In this document: one piece after another, positions 6,805 to 13,768 of the stretch
Layout of the letters: the number at the start of each line of letters is the position of its first letter
Numbering within the stretch: the stretch's first letter is position 1
Assembly (NCBI GenBank): GCA_024277515.1
Contig: JAJRVB010000114.1
Coordinates: 1 to 22,772 of the forward strand
Reading direction: 5' to 3'
Length of the DNA: 22,772 nucleotides
From: Nitrospirota bacterium
GTDB lineage: Bacteria > Nitrospirota > Thermodesulfovibrionia > UBA6902
Position numbers and translations under genes: made by a program
The notes under the pieces: generated by a model
Databases searched by the model: none
The model's input: only the letters and a program-made list of their open reading frames with translations
Told to the model about the DNA's origin: nothing

Positions 6805-7422
6805 CTATTCAAGGGCCTCGTGTACTTTACCTACCAGTTTTGCTGATGGTGTAAGCGTCTTGTCCCCTTTGTCTTTCCACTTTGCCGGGCATCCCTGATT
6901 CGTATGCCTGGCCAGATGGAGATTGGCCTTGAATTTTCTCATGAGCTCATCAATATTTCTTCCCATGTTGTAGTAGTTTACCTCTGCATTCAGGAGTGTG
7001 CCGTCCGGGCTTATGATAAACGTCCCGCGGAGGGCAAGCCCTGTTTCTTCGTCATACACGCCGAACATTTTCGCAAGGTTCCCTGTGGGATCAGAACCCA
7101 TGGGGTACTTCACGTTCTCAAGAGATTTTTCATCCCTCTGCCAGGCGAGGTGTACAAACTGTGTGTCAGTGCTGACAGTGACAATTTCCGCGCCCATTTT
7201 TTTGAACCTGTCGTACTGCTCTGCCAGAGCAGCGAATTCCGTAGCTCAGACAAACGTAAAATCCGCGGGATAGAAAAAAAGAATAGTCCACTTTTTGTCT
7301 TTTTTAAGTGTTTTGAGATTTACTTCACCAAAATCTCCTTTAGACGGATCATATGTCGTTAATTTAAAATCAGGCACTTTTGATCCGACATTACATCCCA
7401 GACATTCACATCCATTCGCCAT
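6805..7422 (-). CDS. Selenocysteine-containing peroxiredoxin (AhpC/Prx family)
   Basis: 205 residues when UGA at 7246-7248 (codon 59) is read as selenocysteine. The ATG at 7422 follows AGGAGG by 6 nt and lies 10 nt after the SOR stop, so the two genes form an operon. Frame and homology run unbroken through the UGA: FFYPADFTFV-U-ATEFAALAEQY matches the universal Prx motif PADFTFVCPTE, with U at the peroxidatic cysteine. Downstream are STDTQFVHLAW, RGTFIISPDG and a resolving cysteine in NQGCPAKW, so it is a 2-Cys-type enzyme with Sec plus Cys. It should reduce H2O2 and organic peroxides in the cytoplasm. The N-terminus carries a C-x-C-x-x-C motif (C5, C7, C10) of unknown role. Without recoding only a fragment from 7197 would be called. 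Confidence 0.93.
7216..7248 (-). promoter_or_regulatory. Bacterial SECIS element with the Sec UGA codon
   Basis: On the minus strand UGA (7248-7246) is followed after 13 nt by a perfect 6-bp stem CTGCTC/GAGCAG (7232-7227 and 7221-7216). The 5-nt loop is TGGCA. A short apical hairpin with G residues in the loop, beginning about 11-14 nt after UGA, is the known form of SelB-binding bacterial SECIS. It lies inside the peroxiredoxin coding region. Confidence 0.85.
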
Positions 7423-7432
7423 TTTTTCCCTC

Positions 7433-7807
7433 CTATTCTGTTATATTGATTTCCTTTGTTGTTTCCCACAAGCCATGCAGGTTGCATCTTTCAATGACCC
7501 TGAGTGTTGAGGTTGCGTGTTTGCTGTGTCTTTCAAGGGTCAGTGTGATCTCCGGTCTTGTAAACTTTGGTGTGAGCTCGACCCGGGCAAAAAAATTCTC
7601 TTTAAAGTAAACCTCGATCCACTGGATGAAATGCCCGTCATCCATCACATGAGGGATTTCTCCAACATTAATGCTGACCTTAAACGGTTCCCCGGCTTTT
7701 ACCGTGTCAGGGCAATCTATGACAGGTGTATGCTTTTTTTCGAGTTCACTCATGTTTGCCGGGTCACCGGGCCTGTTGAGCCCGCAAAAAAATCCTTTTT
7801 CAGTCAT
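7433..7807 (-). CDS. sor: Superoxide reductase (neelaredoxin type)
   Basis: 124 residues from an ATG with AGGAGG. The square-pyramidal Fe(His)4(Cys) ligands are all visible: H26 in EKKHTPVIDCP, H53 in EIPHVMDDG, H59 in GHFIQWIEVYF, and C108 and H111 in ERCNLHGLW. The catalytic lysine before H26 is also present. It reduces superoxide to H2O2 in the cytoplasm with electrons from rubredoxin and releases no O2. There is no desulforedoxin N-terminal domain, so it is a one-iron enzyme. The N-terminal 20 residues contain an extra Cys8. It is first in the operon with the Sec-peroxiredoxin, which would remove the peroxide it makes. A strong promoter lies upstream at 7920-7947. Confidence 0.93.
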   Translation of the reverse strand: MTEKGFFCGLNRPGDPANMSELEKKHTPVIDCPDTVKAGEPFKVSINVGEIPHVMDDGHFIQWIEVYFKENFFARVELTPKFTRPEITLTLERHSKHATSTLRVIERCNLHGLWETTKEINITE

Positions 7808-7919
7808 GTTATCTTCCTCCTTTTTTTTATGTTATCTTTTTATAAATGTATATCAGGTTTTCCTGCCTGGACACTTCCGGGCATGAGGGAGTTCCAAAAA
7901 GATACTCCTTCTAATTACC

Positions 7920-7947
7920 ATTATACATCTATTTTTCTGTTGTGCAA
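7920..7947 (-). promoter_or_regulatory. Sigma-70-type promoter for the SOR-peroxiredoxin operon
   Basis: On the minus strand the -35 is TTGCAC (7947-7942), then a 16-nt spacer, then a consensus -10 TATAAT (7925-7920). Transcription would start about 105 nt before the SOR ATG. The leader contains an imperfect hairpin around 7868-7890. A TAATGGTAATTA palindrome overlaps the -10 (about 7912-7923) and may be an operator. Confidence 0.6.
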
Positions 7948-7963
7948 TGTTTCTTGCCAAAGA

Positions 7964-8638
7964 TCACTTAATCATATGGGCCGGCACGCGATCTCCTGAG
8001 GGTTTAATTGCTGCCAGCGCGTATTTTGCAATTTCTCCGACACGCTTTTTGACCAGCTCCCCCTTTTCATAAAAGAAGACCTGTCCTGTATCTGAAATGA
8101 GTTTTTCAAGAACGGCAGCAGCCCCGGATGCGTTTAACTGTCCGGCTGCCCATGCGGCATATGCGCGGCATGTACGGTCCGGTGCATCAAGATACCGGGT
8201 GACAATAGGGACTGCGTGGCGGTTGAAGTCCTCATCCATCGCCCCAATTCTTCCAACGGCCCACATGACTCCGGTGCGAAGCATGAGTTCTTCATGAAAT
8301 GACGCGACAATCGGTGCAATATCAGCACAGAGTTTCCGGTTGTTTCTTACTATTTCGCCAAGGATCTCGGGCACGCTCCAGCCGATCCCGCCGGACTCAT
8401 CCCGTATCATCCATAGCAGCCGGCCTACGGTGTTTCTGACATGTTCAGGATCGGTTTTTGCAATTTCTCCTGATAACAGACCGATTGCCTCCATTGCCCT
8501 CCAGGCTATGACATCTTTTTTATCATAAGTCAGGGAAGTGAGGATGCCTGAAAGCTTCCGTGCACTGGTAGAGTTCCTGAATAACTCATCATATTTTTGT
8601 CCTTGCAGGAATTCTTTGACTTCATTTTTTGAAAGCAT
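7964..8638 (-). CDS. DVU0298-like HEAT-repeat protein
   Basis: 224 residues. It is an all-helical protein with repeated helix pairs (KKDVIAWRAMEAIGLLS, RTGVMWAVGRIGAMDED, RTCRAYAAWAAGQLNASGAAAVLEKL) typical of HEAT-like scaffolds. It resembles the conserved DVU0298 family known from sulfate reducers and Nitrospirota; its function is not established. It ends 17 nt before the -35 of the SOR promoter and follows the NifU-like gene by 15 nt, so it is last in the perR operon. A protein-binding or assembly role is inferred only from the fold. Confidence 0.7.
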   Translation of the reverse strand: MLSKNEVKEFLQGQKYDELFRNSTSARKLSGILTSLTYDKKDVIAWRAMEAIGLLSGEIAKTDPEHVRNTVGRLLWMIRDESGGIGWSVPEILGEIVRNNRKLCADIAPIVASFHEELMLRTGVMWAVGRIGAMDEDFNRHAVPIVTRYLDAPDRTCRAYAAWAAGQLNASGAAAVLEKLISDTGQVFFYEKGELVKKRVGEIAKYALAAIKPSGDRVPAHMIK

Positions 8639-8653
8639 TTTTTCTCCCTAAAC

Positions 8654-8878
8654 CTAACGAAAAATAATTTCAATGCCGGGCAGGCGTTCTTTTATGGCAT
8701 CTTCGATGCATTTGTCATCACAGCCGGCGCATTGTCCTCCACAAAATATGACCGCTTTTTTATCGTCTGTTTCGCAGAACTCCGCATAACCTCTGTGGGC
8801 TTCTATCAGACAGTTCAGGGAACTCAGCGTATCCTTGATAATCTCTTCCGTTGACCTGATTTCCTTTTTGACTGTCAT
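8654..8878 (-). CDS. Small NifU-C-like / Fe-S-binding-like protein
   Basis: 74 residues if started at the ATG 8878, which has GAGGAG 7 nt upstream. A start at 8905 would have no SD. The second half reads FCETDDKKAVIFCGGQCAGCDDKCIEDAIKERLPG, where C-GGQ-C-AG-C-DD-C is a compact four-cysteine motif followed by an amphipathic helix. This resembles the NifU C-terminal scaffold layout (beta strand, Cys-x-x-Cys, helix), with two extra cysteines. Fe-S cluster carriage is plausible but unproven. It follows the zinc-ribbon gene by 20 nt. Confidence 0.6.
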   Translation of the reverse strand: MTVKKEIRSTEEIIKDTLSSLNCLIEAHRGYAEFCETDDKKAVIFCGGQCAGCDDKCIEDAIKERLPGIEIIFR

Positions 8879-8898
8879 CAAATCTCTCCTCACATTTA

Positions 8899-9066
8899 TC
8901 AGCACGTGGTATGGTCTACCTTACATCCACAGGATGTACAGGCTGCATCAGTTTCATCGCTCCATATTTCCGTCTCTGATCCGCACTGAGGGCATGCCAC
9001 TGCTTCAGGAAATGGAGCGGCCTTAACACTGCATGCCGGTTTTTCCTCCAATGCTCTATCCTTCAT
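8899..9066 (-). CDS. Small zinc-ribbon-like protein
   Basis: 55 residues. The ATG at 9066 lies inside the end of the upstream gene, so the two overlap by 11 nt and are translationally coupled. It contains CPQCGSETEIWSDETDAACTSCGCKV, a C-x2-C...C-x2-C metal-binding ribbon, and ends in HTTC. It binds one Zn or Fe, presumably as a rubredoxin-like or ribbon fold. The family is not named, and its role in the stress island is unknown. It is too short to be found by length-based calling. Confidence 0.65.
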   Translation of the reverse strand: MKDRALEEKPACSVKAAPFPEAVACPQCGSETEIWSDETDAACTSCGCKVDHTTC

Positions 9067-9499
9067 GTGCCTTCCTCCATCCTTCTTCCTTAAGGTGTAT
9101 CATTCTGTTAATGGCCCAGCTTTTCATTTCCTCAAAGTACTTTTTTGGATTGACCTTTGCCAGCGAGGCAAGTTCTTCCCTCTCCCGGGCGCTGTCAATA
9201 TGGTCTCCCGGATATACGCCTCTCCATGTAATATAGCCTTCATCAAAGAGCAGCTCAGGTGAGAGATTTTCCTTGTCGCTCTTCGGCAGTCTGCTGCTGT
9301 ACAGTCCGGCAATATCCATATCATATTTTATGACCCAGGCATTGTCTTTAAGCATGGTGCCGGGGTCAAAAGCGATACTATCCGAGCATTCAGGGCAGTA
9401 TAACGCCTCTACAGTTTCAGGAGGCATTACCTCATTTCTGAAATTAAAGCTCGCCTCTTTCCTTCCGCACTTGCAAACAAACGAATGATCCATACACAT
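9056..9499 (-). CDS. Conserved-looking uncharacterised protein with N-terminal Cys4 site
   Basis: 147 residues from an ATG 9 nt after GGGAGGG; a second ATG two codons later is also possible. Residues 1-40 carry CKCGRKE...LYCPECSDSI, that is C-x-C and C-x2-C, which could form a metal site. The rest is charged and helical (SAREREELASLAKVNPKKYFEEMKSWAINRM). No signal peptide or membrane helix was seen, so it is cytoplasmic. I do not recognise the family. It overlaps the next gene by 11 nt and is in the same operon as perR. Confidence 0.7.
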   Translation of the reverse strand: MCMDHSFVCKCGRKEASFNFRNEVMPPETVEALYCPECSDSIAFDPGTMLKDNAWVIKYDMDIAGLYSSRLPKSDKENLSPELLFDEGYITWRGVYPGDHIDSAREREELASLAKVNPKKYFEEMKSWAINRMIHLKEEGWRKAHEG

Positions 9500-9523
9500 T
9501 ATTACATTCCCTCCCTTGGAAAA

Positions 9524-9655
9524 TTACTTGCAGCTGCAGCCGCATGATGATTCTTCTTTTTTCATTGTGCTCGTCTCACCGCATTCCGGACATTTCTTCG
9601 GTTTACAGCGTCCCTCTTTTGTTGCTCCACAGCTTTCACATTTGAATGTTGCCAT
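9524..9655 (-). CDS. RCKP-type rubredoxin-like protein
   Basis: 43 residues from an ATG (9655) preceded by AAAGGAG. The sequence MATFKCESCGATKEGRCKPK followed by KCPECGET has two C-x2-C knuckles for one Fe or Zn, and carries the RCKP motif that names this small rubredoxin-like family. The C-terminal tail CGCSC adds three cysteines. It overlaps the end of perR by 20 nt, so it is translated with the regulator. It is probably a mini electron carrier or metal sensor for the peroxide response. Confidence 0.8.
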   Translation of the reverse strand: MATFKCESCGATKEGRCKPKKCPECGETSTMKKEESSCGCSCK

Positions 9656-10061
9656 TATTCTTTCTCCTTTCTTTTTTACATTCCGGGCATATCCCGTAGA
9701 ATTCAATATGGTTTCCGACCAGTTCAAACGATTCCTGGGCCTCCTCCGGTACATTTACCGGAAAATCACCGTAAATATCAACGATTTTTTTGCAATCAAC
9801 ACATATAAGATGATGATGGTGTCTCGTATCAGGATCATACCGCCTCCTCTCCGGATCGATTGTCAGCTCGAGCAGGTATCCGCGGCTTTTTAATACTTCT
9901 ATTGTCTTGTAAACCGTTGCAAAGGACATCATTGGGTATTTCTCTTTAACTTCCATGTATATGTCCTCGGCTGACGGATGATCAGGGTTCCCGTCAAGAA
10001 ACTCCATAATTGCCATCCTCTGAGGTGTCATTTTTATGCCTTTGTCTTTGTAAGAAGCCAT
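9636..10061 (-). CDS. perR: PerR-type Fur-family repressor
   Basis: 141 residues. The winged-helix DNA-binding half (1-80) includes MTPQRMAIMEFL and the recognition helix SFATVYKTIEVLKSRG. The dimerisation half has the regulatory metal ligands H28, D76, H82/H84 and D95. Asp rather than Glu at 95 is PerR-like. The structural zinc Cys4 is C87-x2-C90 and C125-x2-C128. PerR is a peroxide sensor: Fe-catalysed His oxidation releases DNA. Its own promoter carries two matching operators (10072-10118), so it is probably autoregulated. It heads a minus-strand operon of RCKP, uncharacterised, zinc-ribbon, NifU-like and HEAT genes. Zur or Fur function cannot be excluded from sequence alone. Confidence 0.9.
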   Translation of the reverse strand: MASYKDKGIKMTPQRMAIMEFLDGNPDHPSAEDIYMEVKEKYPMMSFATVYKTIEVLKSRGYLLELTIDPERRRYDPDTRHHHHLICVDCKKIVDIYGDFPVNVPEEAQESFELVGNHIEFYGICPECKKERRKNNGNIQM

Positions 10062-10071
10062 GATCTATCTC

Positions 10072-10123
10072 AATAATGATTATCCTTAAATAAATATTAT
10101 CACAGGATAATCATTATTGTCAA
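10072..10123 (-). promoter_or_regulatory. perR promoter with twin PerR/Fur-type operators
   Basis: The minus-strand -35 TTGACA (10123-10118), 16-nt spacer and -10 GATAAT (10101-10096) with an upstream TG form a good sigma-70 promoter. Two perfect palindromes, ATAAT-N-ATTAT, sit at 10073-10083 and 10107-10117, with centres 34 bp apart (about three helical turns). One is in the spacer next to the -35, the other is downstream of the start point. Together they also form a larger inverted repeat (10072-10085 with 10105-10118). Confidence 0.85.
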
Positions 10124-10207
10124 GAGAAAAATGAAGCATGAAAATTTTTTATTAGCCGGGTTAAAAGGTGGGCTCAGATCTTTGCGCAAAACTTACTGCG
10201 AGAGGGC

Positions 10208-11893
10208 TCAGGCAAGCGGCCAGAGCTTCATTTCGAGCTCTTTGAGCAGTTGACTGAATGTATCGGGATTCAGGGCTGATATAGGGATCGCACTGAACCT
10301 GTTACAGACTGCTTCCACTTCTTCCTGACCAGCAAGGTCAGCTTTATTGAATGCAAGGATAACCGGCTTGCCGGACAGTTCCAGATCAGCAAGGATCTTT
10401 TCGACTGACTTGATCTGCTGTTCAAACCTCGGATTTGAAATATCTACAACATGCAAAAGCAGGTCAGCGTCCTCAAGTTCTTCAAGTGTTGCCTTGAATG
10501 CGGCAAACAAGTCTTTGGGAAGGTCCCGTATGAATCCCACTGTGTCGGTGATAATTACGTCCCGCTCTTTGGGAAACCTCAACCTCCTGGTGGCCGTATC
10601 GAGTGTGGCAAACATCTTGTCTTCCACAAAGGTCCTGCTCTTTGTGAGGTTATTCAATAATGTAGATTTACCGGCATTTGTATATCCGATAATTGATATA
10701 ATCGGTATCCCCTGCGAAACCCTTCGCGCCTTCCTCTGCTTCCTTGCGCGGCTGAGGGACTTCATTTCTTTTGCGAGGAGGGTTATCTTTTCCCTTACCC
10801 TCCGCCTGTCCACTTCGAGCTTCATCTCGCCGGGACCCCTGCCGCCGATCCCTCCCATTAGACGGGACATTGCAGTCCCCTTGCCTGTCAGCCTCGGCAG
10901 TCTGTAGCGCAGCTGGGCAAGCTCCACCTGTACCTTGCCGTCTTTGCTGTGTGCGCGCCTCGCGAATATGTCGAGAATCAGCTGGGAACGGTCTATGACC
11001 TTTAATTCCGTAACATCCGCTATCGCCTTGGACTGGGAAGGATTAAGATCATGGTCAAAGATCAGCAGTGTTGCCCCTTTGTTCATAGCGTTAATTACAA
11101 GCTCCCTGATTTTCCCCTCACCGAGAAGGTATCTCGTGTTAATACTTTTAGGTCTCTGCAGGACGGTATCGACCACCATGACATTGCCTGCCTTTGCGAG
11201 TTCTCTCAGTTCATCCATTGAATCTTCCTGCTCATACCGGGGGGTCGTGGAGACACTGACAAGTACCGCACGTTCCCGCCTGTCATCCGTGTCGTATCCT
11301 GCCCTTCGTGATGTGAGGCCGTCTTCTATGTAAGAGATGAAAAGGTCGAAGTCTTCAAAGGCCCTGTCCATCCCGTGAAACGGGACCGGACCTTTGATCT
11401 CATATGCTGCCTTGTTGCTCGAAGAAAACAGGGATGCGATTGATACATTATCAGGCCGTCCGTCTTTTAATCCTATGACGATAAGCGCGTCAAGCCTTAA
11501 CAGAGAGAGATCGGTGATATCATCCTGGTTTATTTTTTCGCTTTTCAGATGCGTGTGAATAAGCCTCAGCCCGCGCAGGACCTTTCTGCCTAAAGGATAG
11601 TTATCAAGGTCGGGAATAAAAATCCCCTTTGCGTCCCCGACGATCACATGACTTATGTTGCCGTTGCGTGCAGCCAGGATGCCGACCTGACGGCCTATGG
11701 AGTTTGAACATTCAGCCATATATTTCGCGATATCGGCAGATACCGCTCTGTCTCTCGGGATGCGTCTTCTGTAAATCCGCTCGAGTGACCTGATATCACT
11801 TTTTTTCAGGCCTGATGTATTACCGTAAACTGCGGGAATAATTATCCTCCAATAAAAACAGCAGTCAGTAGTAAGGGGAATAACAAAACACAT
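10208..11893 (-). CDS. hflX: GTPase HflX
   Basis: 561 residues from the ATG at 11893. The long N-terminal region (1-210) is a HflX extension seen in several anaerobes. It is followed by the HflX glycine-rich domain (RYLLGEGKIREL, GPGEMKLEVDRRRVREKI) and the G domain: G1 GYTNAGKST, G2 within ATLDTATRR, G3 DTVGF, G4 NKAD and G5 SAL. HflX binds the 50S ribosome and rescues or splits stalled ribosomes, especially under stress. The start is uncertain: a perfect GGAGG lies inside the ORF at about 11848-11852, 6 nt before an ATT (11841-11839), just upstream of the conserved VYGNTSGLKKSD. The ATG at 11893 has only GGGGA upstream. Confidence 0.93.
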   Translation of the reverse strand: MCFVIPLTTDCCFYWRIIIPAVYGNTSGLKKSDIRSLERIYRRRIPRDRAVSADIAKYMAECSNSIGRQVGILAARNGNISHVIVGDAKGIFIPDLDNYPLGRKVLRGLRLIHTHLKSEKINQDDITDLSLLRLDALIVIGLKDGRPDNVSIASLFSSSNKAAYEIKGPVPFHGMDRAFEDFDLFISYIEDGLTSRRAGYDTDDRRERAVLVSVSTTPRYEQEDSMDELRELAKAGNVMVVDTVLQRPKSINTRYLLGEGKIRELVINAMNKGATLLIFDHDLNPSQSKAIADVTELKVIDRSQLILDIFARRAHSKDGKVQVELAQLRYRLPRLTGKGTAMSRLMGGIGGRGPGEMKLEVDRRRVREKITLLAKEMKSLSRARKQRKARRVSQGIPIISIIGYTNAGKSTLLNNLTKSRTFVEDKMFATLDTATRRLRFPKERDVIITDTVGFIRDLPKDLFAAFKATLEELEDADLLLHVVDISNPRFEQQIKSVEKILADLELSGKPVILAFNKADLAGQEEVEAVCNRFSAIPISALNPDTFSQLLKELEMKLWPLA

Positions 11894-11970
11894 TCAGTTC
11901 CCCATTCTTATATCACATGAGCAGGCATTACCGCAAATTTTTCGTAGTACCAGTCTCCGGAATATTCAGG

Positions 11971-12007
11971 CCGGTACGACCTGCCTGCCGGACAGGCTCG
12001 ATACCGG
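11971..12007. other. Long imperfect hairpin in the hflX-oxidoreductase gap
   Basis: CCGGTA, CGA and GCCTG pair with CAGGC, TCG and TACCGG around a CCGGA loop, with one bulge. This gives 14 bp in a 37-nt stem. The gap 11894-12187 is otherwise free of genes. No T-run follows on either strand, so termination is unlikely. A weak plus-strand -35, TTGACT, lies at about 12098. Confidence 0.5.
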
Positions 12008-12187
12008 GAAAGTCAAAAAATACGAAAAAATATTGCCGACTCACCGGTTTTTCTGTTAATATTAAAACAGGATTAAAGAGCGATTGCTTTTCATTTTCTT
12101 GACTTAGCTCACCCAAGTCCATGAATCCGGGACTCTGAACCTGACTAGCTGATAAACAACAATACTGGACATTTGAAAGGCGCTTAA

Positions 12188-13756
12188 ATGCCCCTGGAAA
12201 CAGAAAAACAATGTGATGTTGCAGTGATTGGGGCCGGCATATCAGGTCTCACGGCTGCAGCCCTGTTGTCAAAGGCAGGTCTTAATGTGGTCGTTGTTGA
12301 AGCAGAATCCAGCGTGGGCGGCTGCATTGCCGGTTTTGAACGCAAAGGTTTTATGTTCGATTCCGCTATCCACTGGCTGAACCAGTGCGGCGATGATGGA
12401 TTTGTCTATAGAATATTTAACTACCTGGATACCGGCTTTCCAAAATGCAGGGCCCTCACGCGTATTCGCCGCATTAAAGGGGATTCATTTGATTATTTAC
12501 TGACAAGCAACCCGGATAATCTCAGGGATCAATTAATCAAGGATTTTCCGGGTGCGGCAAAAGGCATATGCAAACTTTTTGCCCGCGGCAAAATACTTGG
12601 AGACCGTCTGCGGCGTTATCCTGACCTTATGCGGACAAGGGAAACCATGTCCCTGCCGGAGTTGGGACTATACGGTTTGAATATGGGATATCTGGCCATT
12701 CCCATGTTCAGGCACATAGGTGTCCCGGTCGAAAAGGGGCTTTACCGGTTTTTCAAAAACAGTGACATTAAAAAGATTTTTTTCTCGGAGGAAGAAATGC
12801 TTGGGATCCTGATACCGATAGGGTGGGCCTACTCCGGAGATTACCAGACGCCTCCCGTTGGAGGGAGCAGGGCTTTTCCAATATGGTTGACAAAACTGGT
12901 TGAATCATCAGGATCGGAAGTGCTGTTGAAACATCCTGTGAAAGAAGTGCTGGTGGATGCCGGCAGGGCCGTGGGAGTTTCCCTGAAGAGCGGAGAGACG
13001 ATACGCTCACGTTTTGTTCTTGCAGCCTGTGATGTGGAGACCCTTTATGAGAAAATGCTGCCCAGGGAATTAATCCCCCTGAATTTACGAAAGAGTCTCC
13101 ACGATGCCGATCTATATGACTCAGGGTTCATGATTAACATAGGTTTAGACTGTGAAGCCGAGACCATGGGTTTCAGTGAAGAGATGATTTCCCTTTCAAG
13201 AGAGGACGTATCGAAGCTGGAGCGGTCTTTGGGAGATCCCCATAAAGTCAATCTTTGCATACTCTCTTCTTCAACACGGGACCCTACACTTGCGCCAAAG
13301 GGCAAAGGCATACTTACCATTTTTTGTCTCGCCAGATTTAACTACGGGAACAACTGGAAAACAGGGGAGGGTCTGGAACGCGGCCCGGAGTACAACGCGT
13401 TCAAGAGGGAATACGCCCATATTCTTATTGACAGGGTTTCGAAGGCCCTGGCCCCGGAACTGAGGAATCACATAGAGGTCATGGATATCGCCACACCAAT
13501 TACTTATTGGCGGTACACGGGCAACCGTTATGGGAGCATAATGGGAGCCAGGCCGACCAGGAAGAACATAAAGAATAAAATTGCGCATTACAGCACCCCC
13601 GTCAAAAACCTGTTATTGGGAGGGCATTGGTCCGAATATGGCGGCGGCGTACCCATTGCGGTCAAGGCAGGGACAAATACGTCCCTTCTTATTTTAAGGG
13701 AAATTGCCGAAAATGCTTACCGGGAACTGCGGGACCTGATGGATGGGAAATTGTAA
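12188..13756 (+). CDS. FAD-dependent oxidoreductase, CrtI/retinol-saturase-like
   Basis: 522 residues from an ATG 8 nt after GAAAGG. An N-terminal dinucleotide-binding motif, VAVIGAGISGLTAAALLSKAG, ends in E (VVVVEAESSVGGC) and is followed by GFMFDSAIHWLN. This is the FAD fold of the phytoene desaturase / all-trans-retinol 13,14-reductase superfamily. The C-terminus has the second FAD motif NLLLGGHWSEYGGGVPIAVKAG. Substrates in this group are polyene or other hydrophobic lipids; the actual substrate here cannot be inferred. It converges on the activase gene with only 12 nt between stops, so it may be functionally unrelated. No other carotenoid genes are visible. Confidence 0.85.
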   Translation: MPLETEKQCDVAVIGAGISGLTAAALLSKAGLNVVVVEAESSVGGCIAGFERKGFMFDSAIHWLNQCGDDGFVYRIFNYLDTGFPKCRALTRIRRIKGDSFDYLLTSNPDNLRDQLIKDFPGAAKGICKLFARGKILGDRLRRYPDLMRTRETMSLPELGLYGLNMGYLAIPMFRHIGVPVEKGLYRFFKNSDIKKIFFSEEEMLGILIPIGWAYSGDYQTPPVGGSRAFPIWLTKLVESSGSEVLLKHPVKEVLVDAGRAVGVSLKSGETIRSRFVLAACDVETLYEKMLPRELIPLNLRKSLHDADLYDSGFMINIGLDCEAETMGFSEEMISLSREDVSKLERSLGDPHKVNLCILSSSTRDPTLAPKGKGILTIFCLARFNYGNNWKTGEGLERGPEYNAFKREYAHILIDRVSKALAPELRNHIEVMDIATPITYWRYTGNRYGSIMGARPTRKNIKNKIAHYSTPVKNLLLGGHWSEYGGGVPIAVKAGTNTSLLILREIAENAYRELRDLMDGKL

Positions 13757-13768
13757 TAATTGAGTGAC

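Noticed and set aside
11917..12122. Short ORFs on both strands in the hflX-oxidoreductase gap
   Set aside because: Low complexity overlapping a hairpin, no SD and no family resemblance.
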